From the NCBI GenBank assembly GCA_964030785.1, contig OZ034968.1, positions 33,118,686-33,182,685 on the forward strand: 64,000 nucleotides of DNA, given 5' to 3'. The position numbers and the translations under genes were made by a program. The first letter of the stretch is position 1, and each line of letters opens with the position of its first letter. Shown here piece after piece: positions 55,352-62,370 of the stretch. The DNA comes from Siderastrea siderea. Taxonomy: Eukaryota > Cnidaria > Anthozoa > Scleractinia > Rhizangiidae. A model generated the notes under the pieces. It saw only the letters and a list, made by a program, of their open reading frames with translations, was not told the origin of the DNA and did not search any database.

Positions 55352-56844
55352 TCAGCAAAGCAATTGGTCACACCTGGGATGTGTACAGCACGTAACAGGA
55401 TGTTGTGTGAAGCGCAGACATAGAACAAATAACGCAACATAGACATGATATGCGTGCAACGACTGGTACCAGAGGAGAGGATGTGTACAACCGATTGATT
55501 GTCACAGTGAAATAACACGTTCCGAGAAGCAAGTGAAGGTGCCCATGTGGACACCGCTGCGGTAATAGCGTAAAGTTCCTTAAACGTAATGGACCTGGAC
55601 AGGGGAATGCCATGGTCCGTAAACGAACAAGAGAACCATTCACCAGCGAAATAGGCGCCAAAAGCTGCATGGCTGGCGTCCGTGAAAAGTTCCAAAGAAG
55701 AACTGGACAGCCATTCGTCCTCGTGGAAGAAACTACGACCGTTCCACGAGGTAAGAAAGGTCTGCCACCAGTGAATATCCTTACGAAAGGCGACGGTTAG
55801 GCGGATGCGATGAGAAGGGTGTGTGACCTTGGTGAGTAAGTCGATCATGCGGCGAAGAAAGGTTCTTCCCGGGCGGCATACAGAACAAATAAATTGAAGC
55901 TTTCCAATTAGTGACTGCAATTGGCGCTTAGTACAATGTTTACGGGACGACCATTTATCCAACATGTGTAAAGTTTCAGTTAGTCGAGCTTGGTCAATGC
56001 GTGATTCCTGAGCAATTGAGTCTAATTCGATTCCAAGGAGGATCAAGTTCGTGTTCGGTGGAACGGTTTTTTCCGGGTTGGTTTTGAAACCAAGCTCATT
56101 GCACGTTTTCAGCATAACACCAAGCGAATTCTGGCGGTGTGGAGCAGGAGAAGGCGGGCCGCAAGTCCAGAAATCGTCAAGATAGTTCCAAATGGGGGAC
56201 GCTCTCTTAGACGACATGACAAACTTGAGCCCGTCGACGAATTTAAGAAAGAGAGCGGGTGAACTCCGAAGACCAAAAGGAAGAAAAGTGTCAAAGAAAT
56301 AGCCAGTAACAACGGTACCGTCAATCTCCACGGGCCATGTGGATCCGAGCAGTTCCCAGTCCCCGTCATGAACAAGGACGTGGCGAAAAGCGTCAGAGAG
56401 GTCCAGTTTACTCATAAGAGCGCCAGGGCCGAAGTGCTTAAGTAGTGTTATTGCGCGGTCGAGCGAATCATAATTGCATGAAAACAAGTTCTTAGGAATT
56501 CCATCGTTAATCGAAAGGCCGGCGGGCCACGATAAGTCATGTATTATACGCCACTTGACTGGCGCTGAGTGCTTTTTGGGGATCGCACCCAAAGGTGAAC
56601 CAGTGAAATGCTGGAAGGGCGGAGCAAGAAACGGTCCAACTTTACGGTTTAAATCGAGTTCACGTTCAATCTCGAGGGCCACGGGCCCGGGATTAGTTCT
56701 CGCCGATAAATGATTGTCGTATGTTTGAAAAGCGCGGGTTGCAGGTTGATAGCCAACGCGTACTCCAAATTCAATGTCATGCAATAAATCAGTTACAAAA
56801 TCAGCGTCCGGGTGTGTTCGCAGACATTCGCGCCAGGTCTCCAA
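55249..56844 (-). CDS. Reverse transcriptase-RNase H of the Ngaro element
   Basis: DIRS-order polymerase. RT motifs include WRIIHDLSWPAG, LMSKLDLSDAFRHVLV, LPFGLRSSPALFLKF and the catalytic YLDDFW. RNase H follows with its four acidic positions: LELFTDASHAAFGAYF (D), FKELYAITAAV (E), VLFHCDNQSVVHIL (D) and NCFADCLSRL (D). The listed start is the first alternative start codon. The frame stays open further upstream inside gag in a different phase and contains no ATG before the RT core, so a gag-pol frameshift is likely. It copies the element RNA into DNA. The frame is intact over more than 530 codons. Confidence 0.93.
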   Translation of the reverse strand: METWRECLRTHPDADFVTDLLHDIEFGVRVGYQPATRAFQTYDNHLSARTNPGPVALEIERELDLNRKVGPFLAPPFQHFTGSPLGAIPKKHSAPVKWRIIHDLSWPAGLSINDGIPKNLFSCNYDSLDRAITLLKHFGPGALMSKLDLSDAFRHVLVHDGDWELLGSTWPVEIDGTVVTGYFFDTFLPFGLRSSPALFLKFVDGLKFVMSSKRASPIWNYLDDFWTCGPPSPAPHRQNSLGVMLKTCNELGFKTNPEKTVPPNTNLILLGIELDSIAQESRIDQARLTETLHMLDKWSSRKHCTKRQLQSLIGKLQFICSVCRPGRTFLRRMIDLLTKVTHPSHRIRLTVAFRKDIHWWQTFLTSWNGRSFFHEDEWLSSSSLELFTDASHAAFGAYFAGEWFSCSFTDHGIPLSRSITFKELYAITAAVSTWAPSLASRNVLFHCDNQSVVHILSSGTSRCTHIMSMLRYLFYVCASHNILLRAVHIPGVTNCFADCLSRLQVTKFHRLCPTASKHPTFVPRVPLTNFM

Positions 56845-56845
56845 G

Positions 56846-57976
56846 TTAAACGGTGAATTGATTTCCGGTAGAACGTGGGCAATCGGCCTGGGGGTGGTCC
56901 CCCCGACAAGCTTTGCACACGTGGGCTCGCTTGCAGGCCTCTCCGAGGTTACACCACTTTCGTTGATAAAGGTTGCAGCCTTCCTGGCCCGCGGCTGTGA
57001 ACCACTTCTGCAATTTCCAAGTGTCGGTCGCCGAGGTGCCGTTGACCGAGGGCTTCGATAGACCGCTCGCTGCTTCTTGTGGTTTCTCTTGCGCGAGAAA
57101 GGGACAATCCCGCACTAGATGGTCGAAGGACTTGCAACGGGTACATTGCTTCGGATGGAGGCGAAGGGCGGAAGCGTCGAGGATGGTGGTATACAAGGTT
57201 GTATCCAAGACGTCAAGGCGAGCTTGAGCATCCTTGCGTGAGGCCGCGTGGACGCGCGTTTGTACGTCAAACAAGTACACGGAGGGCCAGCGAAACTTTC
57301 TGTTGGCAAGCTGGATCTGTTCCCGGTAGGCTGCCAGTTCCAGGTAACGCTCGGGCTGCGTAGAAACAATTTCCATCTCGTACTTGGTCCACACTTGCAG
57401 CCAGACATCAAACGAGTCAACGAGACGCTTGCGTGGAGGCCTCGCAATAGGGATTAGGTCGCCCGATAGCGTGCGCAACATTCCCTCGTCGTTGTGACTG
57501 GGTCGCAAAACGCTTAAAGAAGATAATACCTCTGAAAAATCCACGTACTCACCATTGATGGCGGATGTGACGAATTTTTCCGGCAGATGGTGAGCTTTGG
57601 GCGCTTGTTTAACTGGGCCTGAACAGCGACTTGTATCCTCGCGAGTTGTTTTGGGGGCGTTCCCAGCGGAGATTTCATCCATTCGTTTTTTCATTGTCGT
57701 CTGCTCTGTCGTGAGACTTTCCAACTGCAGGGACAGATTCCGCATCGCGTCAAGAAGCTGCTGCGATTCAAGTTGCTTTTGCGGGCCGCTCTCCGCCGAA
57801 GATGAAGAAACAGACTTTTTCTGGCATGGCGGCAACTCCTCGCTTTCTGAGAATTCGTCGTCAAGAATCTCGTTCTTAACTGGCGGTCCGGTACAGTGCT
57901 TGCTCGGGACAGCGAAGGTATGGTTCTGCTTCGGCGTCTTGCAGCCAGGGCAAAGAGATTTGCGCTTAGCAGGCAT
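56846..57976 (-). CDS. Gag-like protein of the Ngaro element
   Basis: 376 residues from ATG at 57976 (MPAKRKSLCPGC), 12 nt inside the A1 repeat. An N-terminal CPGC is followed by an acidic/Ser-rich part and a predicted coiled coil (about 90-120, LESQQLLDAMRNLSLQLESL). Next come a middle conserved region (VDFSEVLSSLSVL...SFDVWLQVWTKYE) and a CCHC zinc knuckle (CTRCKSFDHLVRDC). Last is a Cys/His-rich tail (CNLGEACKRAHVCKAC...HPQADC). The layout is typical of DIRS/Ngaro ORF1 proteins, which package the RNA. It ends TAA at 56846-56848, directly beside the RT frame. Confidence 0.85.
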   Translation of the reverse strand: MPAKRKSLCPGCKTPKQNHTFAVPSKHCTGPPVKNEILDDEFSESEELPPCQKKSVSSSSAESGPQKQLESQQLLDAMRNLSLQLESLTTEQTTMKKRMDEISAGNAPKTTREDTSRCSGPVKQAPKAHHLPEKFVTSAINGEYVDFSEVLSSLSVLRPSHNDEGMLRTLSGDLIPIARPPRKRLVDSFDVWLQVWTKYEMEIVSTQPERYLELAAYREQIQLANRKFRWPSVYLFDVQTRVHAASRKDAQARLDVLDTTLYTTILDASALRLHPKQCTRCKSFDHLVRDCPFLAQEKPQEAASGLSKPSVNGTSATDTWKLQKWFTAAGQEGCNLYQRKWCNLGEACKRAHVCKACRGDHPQADCPRSTGNQFTV

Positions 57977-57987
57977 AATAAACACGA

Positions 57988-58114
57988 GAAACACAACAAC
58001 TCACGGAGCGAGCGAACCGACCGATACGACACACGAGGTTACAAAATGAAATGCGATTCCTAGCTATGTACAATACATGCTCACCATTAACTTGTATTAA
58101 CTATTAATACCACT
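57988..58114 (-). repeat. Ngaro split repeat A1 (5' end)
   Basis: 127 bp at the 5' end of the element, the same as A2. It would hold the promoter. It begins (minus strand) AGTGGTATTAATAGTTAATA. Confidence 0.85.
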
Positions 58115-58450
58115 AAACTTGATTCTATGAAATAAAACTTGATTCTTTGAAACGTAAACTTGATTCTTTCAAACGTAAACTTGATTCAATGAAATAAAAC
58201 TTGATTCATTGAAATGTAATCTTGATTCTATGAAATAAAACTTGATTCTTTGAAACGTAATCTGGATTCTTTGAAACGCAAACTTGATTTGTGCAAAACG
58301 CAAACTTGATTCTTTGAAACGCAAACTTGATTTCTACAAAACGCAAACTTAATTCTTTCAAAACACAAACTTGATTCTTTAAAAACACAAACTTGATTCT
58401 TCAAAAACACAAACTTGATTCCCTGAAACTGCAAATTGATTTCTTGAAAA
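58115..58450. repeat. Minisatellite, right part
   Basis: Continuation of the array interrupted by the Ngaro element. Units drift to the variants AAACGCAAACTTGATT and AAACACAAACTTGATTC toward the right. ORFs rich in NQVCV on the minus strand are translations of the repeat. Confidence 0.9.
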
Positions 58451-58834
58451 CGCACTTGTCTGTTTCAACGTCACGGCTACAAGTTTAAGAGGAGCGGGAA
58501 ATCGAGAGATGGGAACGGGGAACGGGGAACGGGGAACGGGGAATCTTTAAAATGAGAATCTTAAAAGCGGCTATCTTTAAAACGGGGGGTCCTTAAAAGC
58601 GGAAATCTTTATCTCTAAACAATTATTTGTAATAAGTCTCACTTAAAAGCTAAGATACATAGAGCTCTTGAAACGAATTATAAATATTGAGTTCAAGACA
58701 TGAAACGCTGTAATAACAATTCCTCTTTTTACACGATCCCATAATGCTACAAGTAAAATTCGCTGGCATCTCATGGTCCTCATGTAGATGATTGTTCGAT
58801 ATCAAAGTTTGATATGTCATTTGAAAGCTTAGAG
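58451..58834. other. Spacer between minisatellite and virus-like block
   Basis: Includes a short (GGGGAAC)n array at 58511-58543 and CTTAAAAGCGG motifs. No gene seen. Confidence 0.5.
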
Positions 58835-59018
58835 AAGTAGTATTACAAGTAGTTAACAAATACCACCTGATTGTCAGAGGTTTATTTTAGAATTTTAAAG
58901 CTCCCACCATAATAATCAAGCTCCTTGCGTCGCATGATTATTATGGTGGGAGCTTTAAAATTCTAAAATAAACCTCTGACAATCAGGAAGTATTTGTTAA
59001 CTACTTGTAATACTACTT
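58835..59018. repeat. Long near-perfect hairpin at the edge of the virus-like block
   Basis: The 84-bp arms (58835-58918 and 58935-59018) are reverse complements except at two positions, with a 16-bp loop (AGCTCCTTGCGTCGCA). The right arm leads straight into the first small gene (ATG 59092), and its copy recurs in the tandem duplication. It might be the joined end of a linear element or an inverted duplication formed on integration. Confidence 0.9.
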
Positions 59019-59091
59019 AACCGAAACAAACCACCCAGCATAAAAAATTTTTAATTAAAGAATTACACATCTTTATTATATCAAAGTTGTA

Positions 59092-59472
59092 ATGTCTGCA
59101 AGCATAAACATTGAAGAGCTTTTGAAAGAGCTTGATCCAGCAACGTTACAAGCTTTAGAGCAATTACTTGCAGATGACGCTCTTGCTGTTCGAAAAACAG
59201 CTGAATGGAAAGAGATACACAATGAGCTTTTAAAACAACCTTTCTGTCATATCAGGCAGCAACTTGCGCGTATTATAATATGTTTAGAATATAAAAACTG
59301 TCGCTGGGAAGGGCTTTGTTATCCCTGTTTTGAGCAAGGAATTAAACATAAACTGTTGTACACTCCTCCGATTGAGAATATACCTTTATTAAAAATTTGC
59401 TCTGATACTTACGACTCGCACAGCGCATATAACGATTTTAAGGAATTGGTTGACCTCGGTGTGCTTTTGTGA
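59092..59472 (+). CDS. Small protein of virus-like block, copy 1
   Basis: 126 residues from a true ATG, no intron. The N-terminus MSASINIEELLKELDPATLQ looks like a short helical, F-box-like module. It is followed by a conserved-looking centre (EWKEIHNELLKQPFC) and a Cys cluster (CRWEGLCYPCFEQG) that could bind zinc. It is a paralogue of the gene at 60332 (shared HNEL-QPFC, C-YPC, L-K-C). I do not recognise a named family and give no function. An AT-rich leader (59020-59091) with TATA-like stretches precedes it. Compared with copy 2 it has Asp instead of Glu in LLADDA. Confidence 0.75.
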   Translation: MSASINIEELLKELDPATLQALEQLLADDALAVRKTAEWKEIHNELLKQPFCHIRQQLARIIICLEYKNCRWEGLCYPCFEQGIKHKLLYTPPIENIPLLKICSDTYDSHSAYNDFKELVDLGVLL

Positions 59473-59573
59473 AGAGTACCAACCACCAATTTTTAAAAAC
59501 AAAACGAAACATAACCGAACACACACAAAAAAATTTTTTTTTTATCTGATTAGATATTTATGAGTCAAATTTG

Positions 59574-59696
59574 ATGGTTGCCGGATTCAACAATTGTCAG
59601 GTTATTGAAGCAATACAAAACCTACCACCAGAGTTACGTGAGATAATTTACAAACATTACCTCACCATAAAACTGAAAGCTCCTTGCGTCGCATGA
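59574..59696 (+). pseudogene. Truncated 5' part of the 119-aa gene
   Basis: The first 35 codons of the gene at 60332 (MVAGFNNCQVIEAIQNLPPE...) are followed by five unrelated codons and TGA. It is cut by the tandem-duplication border. Probably a by-product, though a 40-residue peptide could be made. Confidence 0.8.
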
Positions 59697-59850
59697 TTAT
59701 TATGGTGGGAGCTTTAAAATTCTAAAATAAACCTCTGACAATCAGGAAGTATTTGTTAACTACTTGTAATACTACTTAACCGAAACAAACCACCCAGCAT
59801 AAAAAATTTTTAATTAAAGAATTACACATCTTTATTATATCAAAGTTGTA

Positions 59851-60231
59851 ATGTCTGCAAGCATAAACATTGAAGAGCTTTTGAAAGAGCTTGATCCAGC
59901 AACGTTACAAGCTTTAGAGCAATTACTTGCAGAGGACGCTCTTGCTGTTCGAAAAACAGCTGAATGGAAAGAGATACACAATGAGCTTTTAAAACAACCT
60001 TTCTGTCATATCAGGCAGCAACTTGCGCGTATTATAATATGTTTAGAATATAAAAACTGTCGCTGGGAAGGGCTTTGTTATCCCTGTTTTGAGCAAGGAA
60101 TTAAACATAAACTGTTGTACACTCCTCCGATTGAGAATATACCTTTATTAAAAATTTGCTCTGATACTTACGACTCGCACAGCGCATATAACGATTTTAA
60201 GGAATTGGTTGACCTCGGTGTGCTTTTGTGA
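59851..60231 (+). CDS. Small protein of virus-like block, copy 2
   Basis: Duplicate of the gene at 59092 with one amino-acid change (LLAEDA). It has the same upstream region including the right hairpin arm. The product is otherwise identical, so the duplication is recent or the copies are kept alike by conversion. Function unknown; the Cys cluster and helical N-terminus are as described for copy 1. Confidence 0.75.
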   Translation: MSASINIEELLKELDPATLQALEQLLAEDALAVRKTAEWKEIHNELLKQPFCHIRQQLARIIICLEYKNCRWEGLCYPCFEQGIKHKLLYTPPIENIPLLKICSDTYDSHSAYNDFKELVDLGVLL

Positions 60232-60331
60232 AGAGTACCAACCACCAATTTTTAAAAAAAAAACGAAACATAACCGAACACACACAAAAATTTTTTTTTT
60301 TATCTGATTAGATATTTATGAGTCAAATTTG

Positions 60332-60691
60332 ATGGTTGCCGGATTCAACAATTGTCAGGTTATTGAAGCAATACAAAACCTACCACCAGAGTTACGTGAG
60401 ATAATTTACAAACATTACCTCACCATAAAACTGAAAGAGCGAGAGGTTTTGGGTTGGAACCTGGTTCACAATGAGCTTTTAATACAACCTTTCTGTCCTG
60501 AAATGGAGCGGTTTGTACATATTATAGTGTGTGTTGCCTATATGCATTGTTGTTGGGGAGGGGGTTGTTACCCTTGTTATAAACAAGAAGAAATCTTACA
60601 TGAAATAACCATTTCTGTCCCCGATATAATTGATTTAACCCTAATTAAGTTTTGCACTGATATGTTTGAAGAAGATTATCATAATCATTAA
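60332..60691 (+). CDS. Paralogous small protein, F-box-like N-terminus
   Basis: 119 residues from ATG 60332. The N-terminus has LPPELREIIYKHYLTIKL, which resembles an F-box-type helix pair. Then come VLGWNLVHNELLIQPFC and the Cys cluster CCWGGGCYPCYKQ, aligned with the 126-aa proteins upstream. It ends TAA at 60689-60691, one base before the end of the convergent minus-strand gene. As an F-box-like small protein it might contact a host ubiquitin ligase, but this is inference from a short motif. Confidence 0.7.
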   Translation: MVAGFNNCQVIEAIQNLPPELREIIYKHYLTIKLKEREVLGWNLVHNELLIQPFCPEMERFVHIIVCVAYMHCCWGGGCYPCYKQEEILHEITISVPDIIDLTLIKFCTDMFEEDYHNH

Positions 60692-60692
60692 T

Positions 60693-61067
60693 TTATTTTT
60701 TTAATCTATAAACAAAATATTCATTTCCTTCATCAGACATTTCTACACCCATTTTTTTAACAAATCGGTAAGGATAATATAAAAGATCTTCAACAAGACG
60801 TTTTGGGGCCCATACACGAAAATCATCACTATCTTTTGTATTTAAAGTTAAAATAGCTGAATCCCCAAATTTACCTTTTCGGTGTCTAACGTTTTTTATT
60901 CTGTATATTCCATCAGAAATATCTCTCCATTTGAAAATTTCAACAATTTCAAAAAATTCTTCTTTTGTCCATTCTTCTTTGTCAGAGAAATCTGGTTCAT
61001 CAATTAATATATTATTTTTTGATGGGAAATCTTGTGAGATCGTGTGTTGATCTGTGTAGACATCCAT
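60693..61067 (-). CDS. Possible OB-fold/ssDNA-binding-like small protein
   Basis: 124 residues from ATG 61067 (MDVYTDQHTISQDF). An acidic linker is followed by a compact domain from about residue 45: FKWRDISDGIYRIKNVRHRK, GKFGDSAILTLNTKDSDDFR and VWAPKRLVEDLL. The pattern of a strand, Gly, YRI, a basic turn, then FGDSAILTL recalls OB-fold proteins of mobile elements and DNA viruses. This is a weak structural guess. Convergent with the plus-strand gene (1 bp apart) and divergent from the next (35 bp between start codons). Confidence 0.65.
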   Translation of the reverse strand: MDVYTDQHTISQDFPSKNNILIDEPDFSDKEEWTKEEFFEIVEIFKWRDISDGIYRIKNVRHRKGKFGDSAILTLNTKDSDDFRVWAPKRLVEDLLYYPYRFVKKMGVEMSDEGNEYFVYRLKK

Positions 61068-61102
61068 TGTGAGATACAATTGGTATACATTTGTTTAATA
61101 GC
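61068..61102. promoter_or_regulatory. 35-bp divergent start region
   Basis: Only 35 bp lie between the two start codons (61067 minus, 61103 plus). The sequence is AT-rich (GATACAATTGGTATACATTT). Either it is a very compact two-way promoter or the promoters lie inside the neighbouring genes, as in viruses. Confidence 0.4.
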
Positions 61103-61450
61103 ATGTACTTTTCTGCTCGACCTAAAATTAAACCACCCAGCGCACAAAAAAGAACAGGACATAATGAATATACATATTTTAATAAGGATTTTATTGAAAA
61201 TATAAACAAACTAAAGTTATACAAAAATAGAAAGTTACAGCCTCTTGACAACGGCGGTCATAAAATGACCGCGGTTTCCAAGGGGTTACACCCTCTTAAC
61301 AACGGCGGTCATAAAATGACCGCGGTTTCCAAGGAGATTTTGCCTCTTGACAACGGCGGTCATAAAATGACCGCGGTTTCCAAGGAAATTCAGCCTCTTG
61401 ACAACGGCGGTCATTTAATGACCGCGGTTTCTAAGGAGATTAAACATTAG
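61103..61450 (+). CDS. Repeat protein with four 17-residue units
   Basis: 115 residues. A non-repeated basic N-terminus (MYFSARPKIKPPSAQKRTGH...) is followed by four tandem copies of PLDNGGHKMTAVSKEI-type units, encoded by the 51-bp repeat at 61240-61443, then IKH and TAG. Each unit is coded by a DNA palindrome, so the peptide and the DNA structure are linked. Codon-level differences between copies leave the core GGHKMTAVSK unchanged (K to L in the last). That hints at selection on the peptide, or at gene conversion. No known family. It could be a binding or scaffold repeat, or a by-product of a structural DNA repeat. Confidence 0.65.
   Translation: MYFSARPKIKPPSAQKRTGHNEYTYFNKDFIENINKLKLYKNRKLQPLDNGGHKMTAVSKGLHPLNNGGHKMTAVSKEILPLDNGGHKMTAVSKEIQPLDNGGHLMTAVSKEIKH
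61240..61443 (+). repeat. 51-bp palindromic coding tandem repeat, four copies
   Basis: Units start at 61240, 61291, 61342 and 61393. Each contains GCGGTCAT-AAA-ATGACCGC, a perfect 8-bp inverted repeat with a 3-bp loop. In the fourth unit the loop is TTA and the arms are kept. The spacing is exactly 17 codons. Confidence 0.95.
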
Positions 61451-61462
61451 TCCTGAAAATTT

Positions 61463-61654
61463 TCAAAGATACAGTTTCTTGGTTAACTGAAACCAGACAC
61501 AGTTTTTTCGTGTTTGAACGACTTGTTGCCAATAGGATTGGTATTCAGGCACTTCCAAAACTTTACGGAGTTGCGAGACTTGATGTAGGTTTTTTGAAGT
61601 ACACACTTGCAACCAGCGATCCTTCAGCTTTCCTTTTGTAAAGGAAGTTTTCAA
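61463..61654 (-). pseudogene. Open frame without start codon, possible gene fragment
   Basis: 63 codons with protein-like composition (KDRWLQVCTSKNLHQVSQLR; EYQSYWQQVVQTRKNCVWFQ) are open from a TGA at 61670 to the stop at 61463, with no ATG. It may be the C-terminal remnant of a gene lost from the block. Not recognised. Confidence 0.3.
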
Positions 61655-61919
61655 GAAAATGTTTTCATTTCATCATGATAGCTGATATACATTTGAAGCA
61701 TTCCTTCTGCTCCTCGGAGATGCCTGAAGTTTGATTACATTGATCGGTGGTTTTCAATATCTAACAAATTCAAATCACAAGAGTCGTTTCATTCCATGTT
61801 TGTTTCCAAATGATATAAAATGGGGTGATGTAAGTTTTTATAGTTGCGACCGCCTTACGTTCAGTTACAACCAGTTACGACCAGTTGTGGCTTTGTGAAA
61901 ACGGCGGGTGATACATTTC

Positions 61920-61930
61920 GGGAAAGTCCC
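61920..61930. promoter_or_regulatory. kappaB-like site 1
   Basis: GGGAAAGTCCC contains, on the minus strand, GGGACTTTCC, the classic NF-kappaB site. Function is not shown. Confidence 0.3.
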
Positions 61931-62105
61931 GGCAATGATGAAAGAAAAACAGATTTAGATGTGAAGTCATGTTCGAAAGATCAAGAATGTTCGTTACAGA
62001 GTTGAACTGGATGTTTCTCGGGTTTATTGATATATCAGGATTTTTATAGTTCGTTCTAGATGATTCTATTTACATAACTTTGACAATGTGATGACTCATT
62101 TCCAA

Positions 62106-62116
62106 GGGAAAGTCCC
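62106..62116. promoter_or_regulatory. kappaB-like site 2
   Basis: Second exact GGGAAAGTCCC, 186 bp from the first. Confidence 0.3.
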
Positions 62117-62175
62117 GCGACCACCGGCTATGTTTTTAATGCATTGAAGCGTGGTATGTAAATTTATCTGTTTTA

Positions 62176-62340
62176 TTATGGAACCACATCTTGGCCGGAA
62201 ATGGGGTAGCCATCTTTGTCACGAGTTAGTAACATTATTTTTGAAACACACTCACGAGTAATGTATCGTATTTGTTTAATATCAGGAGGAGTGAGAAGTT
62301 CAAAAAACCAATAACAAATAGTTGCAAAAAGTGCAATCAT
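62176..62340 (-). CDS. 54-residue small protein, third of a three-gene run
   Basis: ATG at 62340 and TAA at 62176. The product begins MIALFATICYWFFELLTPPD, a hydrophobic segment that could anchor it in a membrane, and goes on with a charged part (IKQIRYITRECVSKIMLLTR) to DVVP. It lies 30 bp downstream of the 161-aa gene on the same strand. Its position, clean start and stop and plausible composition suggest a real small gene, although it is short. Family unknown. Confidence 0.5.
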   Translation of the reverse strand: MIALFATICYWFFELLTPPDIKQIRYITRECVSKIMLLTRDKDGYPISGQDVVP

Positions 62341-62370
62341 TTTGTTAGCGTATATAATTACTTTAAAAAT

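Larger units (their letters stand above)
53838..58114 (-). mobile_element. Complete Ngaro-type tyrosine-recombinase retrotransposon
   Basis: A 4.3-kb element on the minus strand has gag, RT-RNase H and tyrosine-recombinase ORFs in that order, with no integrase and no methyltransferase. It has split direct repeats in the order A1 (57988-58114), ORFs, B1 (54073-54161), A2 (53946-54072), B2 (53838-53926). The internal B1/A2 border ACCACT/TAATCACG equals the two outer ends joined, as expected for a circular intermediate. The flanks GAAACGT and AAACTTGATTC rejoin to a normal minisatellite unit, and no target duplication is seen. All this fits the Ngaro/PAT structure within the DIRS order; absence of the methyltransferase favours Ngaro. 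Confidence 0.9.
58918..60435. repeat. Tandem duplication, unit 759 bp
   Basis: 58918-59676 is repeated at 59677-60435 with only one base change in the coding part and length changes in A and T runs. Each unit carries a promoter region, a complete 126-codon gene and the first 34 codons of the next gene. Only the second copy runs on into the full next gene. Confidence 0.95.
61655..62175. other. Intergenic region between converging gene groups
   Basis: No ORF of note. Contains several CAGTTACAACC-like motifs near 61861-61890 and two identical GGGAAAGTCCC sites. It is the only long gap in the virus-like block. Confidence 0.5.

Noticed and set aside
53460..58450. Short regularly spaced repeats as a possible CRISPR array
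   Set aside because: Units are contiguous with no unique spacers, in a eukaryotic setting, interrupted by a retrotransposon; it is a minisatellite.
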